Positions 6,652 to 7,209 of a stretch of DNA of 7,209 nucleotides are shown piece after piece. This stretch comes from Candidatus Rokuibacteriota bacterium (GTDB lineage: Bacteria > JAUVQV01): the NCBI GenBank assembly GCA_030609125.1, contig JAUWCW010000097.1, positions 1 through 7,209 on the forward strand, given 5' to 3'. Each line of letters starts with the position of its first letter. Position 1 is the first letter of the stretch. Below the pieces are notes generated by a model. That model searched no databases, had not been told where the DNA came from, and saw nothing but the letters and a program-made list of their open reading frames with translations. The translations under genes were made by a program, and so were the position numbers.

Positions 6652-6759
6652 TGCCTGTCTCCCCACTTCTGTCGAAAGCGCAAAAATTGTACGCCTCACC
6701 GGCGGGCACTGTCAATACGGCCGCGAGGCTAACCTCTTCTGGAAATTACCGATTTCGAA
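6652..6759. other. Intergenic region between clpB and lysC
   Basis: This 108-bp spacer holds the lysC promoter, a roughly 28-nt leader and the lysC ribosome site. Downstream of clpB only weak hairpins are seen (GAAAT...ATTTC at 6742-6756; GAGG...CCTC near 6724-6735), and neither has a U-tract, so no convincing clpB terminator is present. There is no room between the predicted start site and lysC for a lysine riboswitch or a peptide attenuator. Confidence 0.7.
6686..6715 (-). promoter_or_regulatory. Predicted sigma70-type promoter of the lysC-cimA-comEA operon
   Basis: On the minus strand a perfect -35 box TTGACA (6710-6715) and a -10 box TACAAT (6686-6691) are separated by 18 bp. The start site is expected near 6679, about 28 nt before the lysC ATG at 6651. 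It is the best promoter match in the window and shows that lysC can be transcribed apart from clpB. Confidence 0.75.
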
Positions 6760-7209
6760 TCAGCGAGCAGGATCATGCACCTTGAAGACCATCGCGTCAC
6801 CCTCGGCATCCACCACGATGCGCGTCCCCTCGCCCAGATCCCCGGCGATGAGCCTGCGGGCGAGCGGATCCTGAATGAGCCTCTGGATGGAAAGCCTGAG
6901 CGGGCGGGCGCCGAAAGCGGGCTGGTAGCCGTCGCGCGCCAGAAGATCCCTGGCGGCATCGGTGAGCTCCAGCCCCAGTTTCTTCTCCTCGAGACGCTTC
7001 CGCAGGTGCCGGAGCTGAATGTCCACTATCTCCTTGATCCGGTCCCTGTCCAGGCTGTGAAAGATGATGAACTCGTCGATCCTGTTCAGAAACTCCGGCT
7101 TGAAACGCTCGTACATCGCCTCCATGACGAGGCCCTTCATCTTCTCGTAATCCGTGGCGTACTCCTGGACATGCCGGCTTCCGATGTTGGAGGTCATGAT
7201 GATCACGGC
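6760..7209 (-). CDS. clpB: ClpB disaggregase, C-terminal fragment (5' end outside window)
   Basis: The last 149 residues of a Hsp100/Clp AAA+ ATPase are present. They comprise the end of the second AAA+ module and its small C-terminal domain. Visible are the sensor-1 region VIIMTSN (fragment residues 2-8), the arginine-finger segment FKPEFLNRID (R43), and the sensor-2 motif GARPL (R102) in the D2-small domain. ClpB works with DnaK to pull proteins out of aggregates in the cytoplasm. ClpB is preferred over ClpC because of the IVDIQLRHLRKRL stretch, but the diagnostic middle (M) domain lies outside the window, so a ClpC-type paralog is not fully excluded. It ends at TGA 6760-6762, upstream of and on the same strand as lysC, with a promoter in between, so it is probably a separate transcription unit with possible read-through. 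Confidence 0.87.
   Translation of the reverse strand, partial: AVIIMTSNIGSRHVQEYATDYEKMKGLVMEAMYERFKPEFLNRIDEFIIFHSLDRDRIKEIVDIQLRHLRKRLEEKKLGLELTDAARDLLARDGYQPAFGARPLRLSIQRLIQDPLARRLIAGDLGEGTRIVVDAEGDAMVFKVHDPAR

Noticed and set aside
6652-6699. A 16-residue N-terminal extension of LysC (start at ATG 6699)
   Set aside because: That ATG lies between the -35 and -10 boxes of the promoter, and the conserved KFGGTSVG motif would be too far from the N-terminus.
5392-6732. A 446-codon open frame on the + strand opposite lysC
   Set aside because: Shadow of lysC: rich in His, Arg, Pro and Gly with no recognisable domain, and it also runs through the lysC promoter.
6742-6756. GAAAT-TACCG-ATTTC hairpin after clpB as a terminator
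   Set aside because: The stem is five mostly A/T pairs and no U-run follows; too weak to call.

Overview
This window is a compact, GC-rich bacterial chromosomal segment carrying housekeeping genes: amino-acid biosynthesis, protein folding and isoprenoid synthesis. There is no sign of a mobile element, CRISPR array, RNA gene or defence system. The membrane-anchored SurA/PpiD-type parvulin suggests a diderm (Gram-negative) cell. The lysC-cimA-comEA order with an FmdB-type zinc ribbon recalls Desulfobacterota (the former Deltaproteobacteria, for example Geobacter-like lineages). That placement is an impression from gene order and protein style, not a proven assignment.

Layout from left to right. 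(1) Positions 1-188, + strand: the end of an unidentified protein, meeting the next unit tail to tail. (2) Positions 198-2330, - strand: a two-gene unit transcribed right to left, a PpiD/SurA-like peptidyl-prolyl isomerase followed 3 nt later by a small FmdB-family zinc ribbon. (3) Positions 2331-2488: a divergent promoter region with two good sigma70-type promoters back to back. (4) Positions 2489-3496, + strand: a long-chain polyprenyl diphosphate synthase, whose predicted transcription start falls on its GTG start codon. (5) Positions 3477-6651, - strand: a tight operon of aspartate kinase (lysC), (R)-citramalate synthase (cimA) and a ComEA-like helix-hairpin-helix protein. It is driven by a near-consensus promoter at 6686-6715, and its last gene overlaps the polyprenyl synthase gene by 20 bp tail to tail. 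(6) Positions 6760-7209, - strand: the C-terminal part of ClpB, cut by the window edge.

How the genes work together: LysC makes aspartyl phosphate for the lysine/threonine/methionine branch, and threonine is one source of 2-oxobutyrate for isoleucine. CimA makes citramalate, the other route to 2-oxobutyrate. Placing both in one translationally coupled operon ties the two isoleucine routes together. The most informative non-obvious signal is a perfect AGGAGG Shine-Dalgarno 8 nt before an in-frame ATG inside lysC. It predicts a separately translated 167-residue regulatory (beta) subunit, as known for Bacillus subtilis aspartokinase II. I found no previously undescribed system; the rest of the interest lies in gene-expression details.
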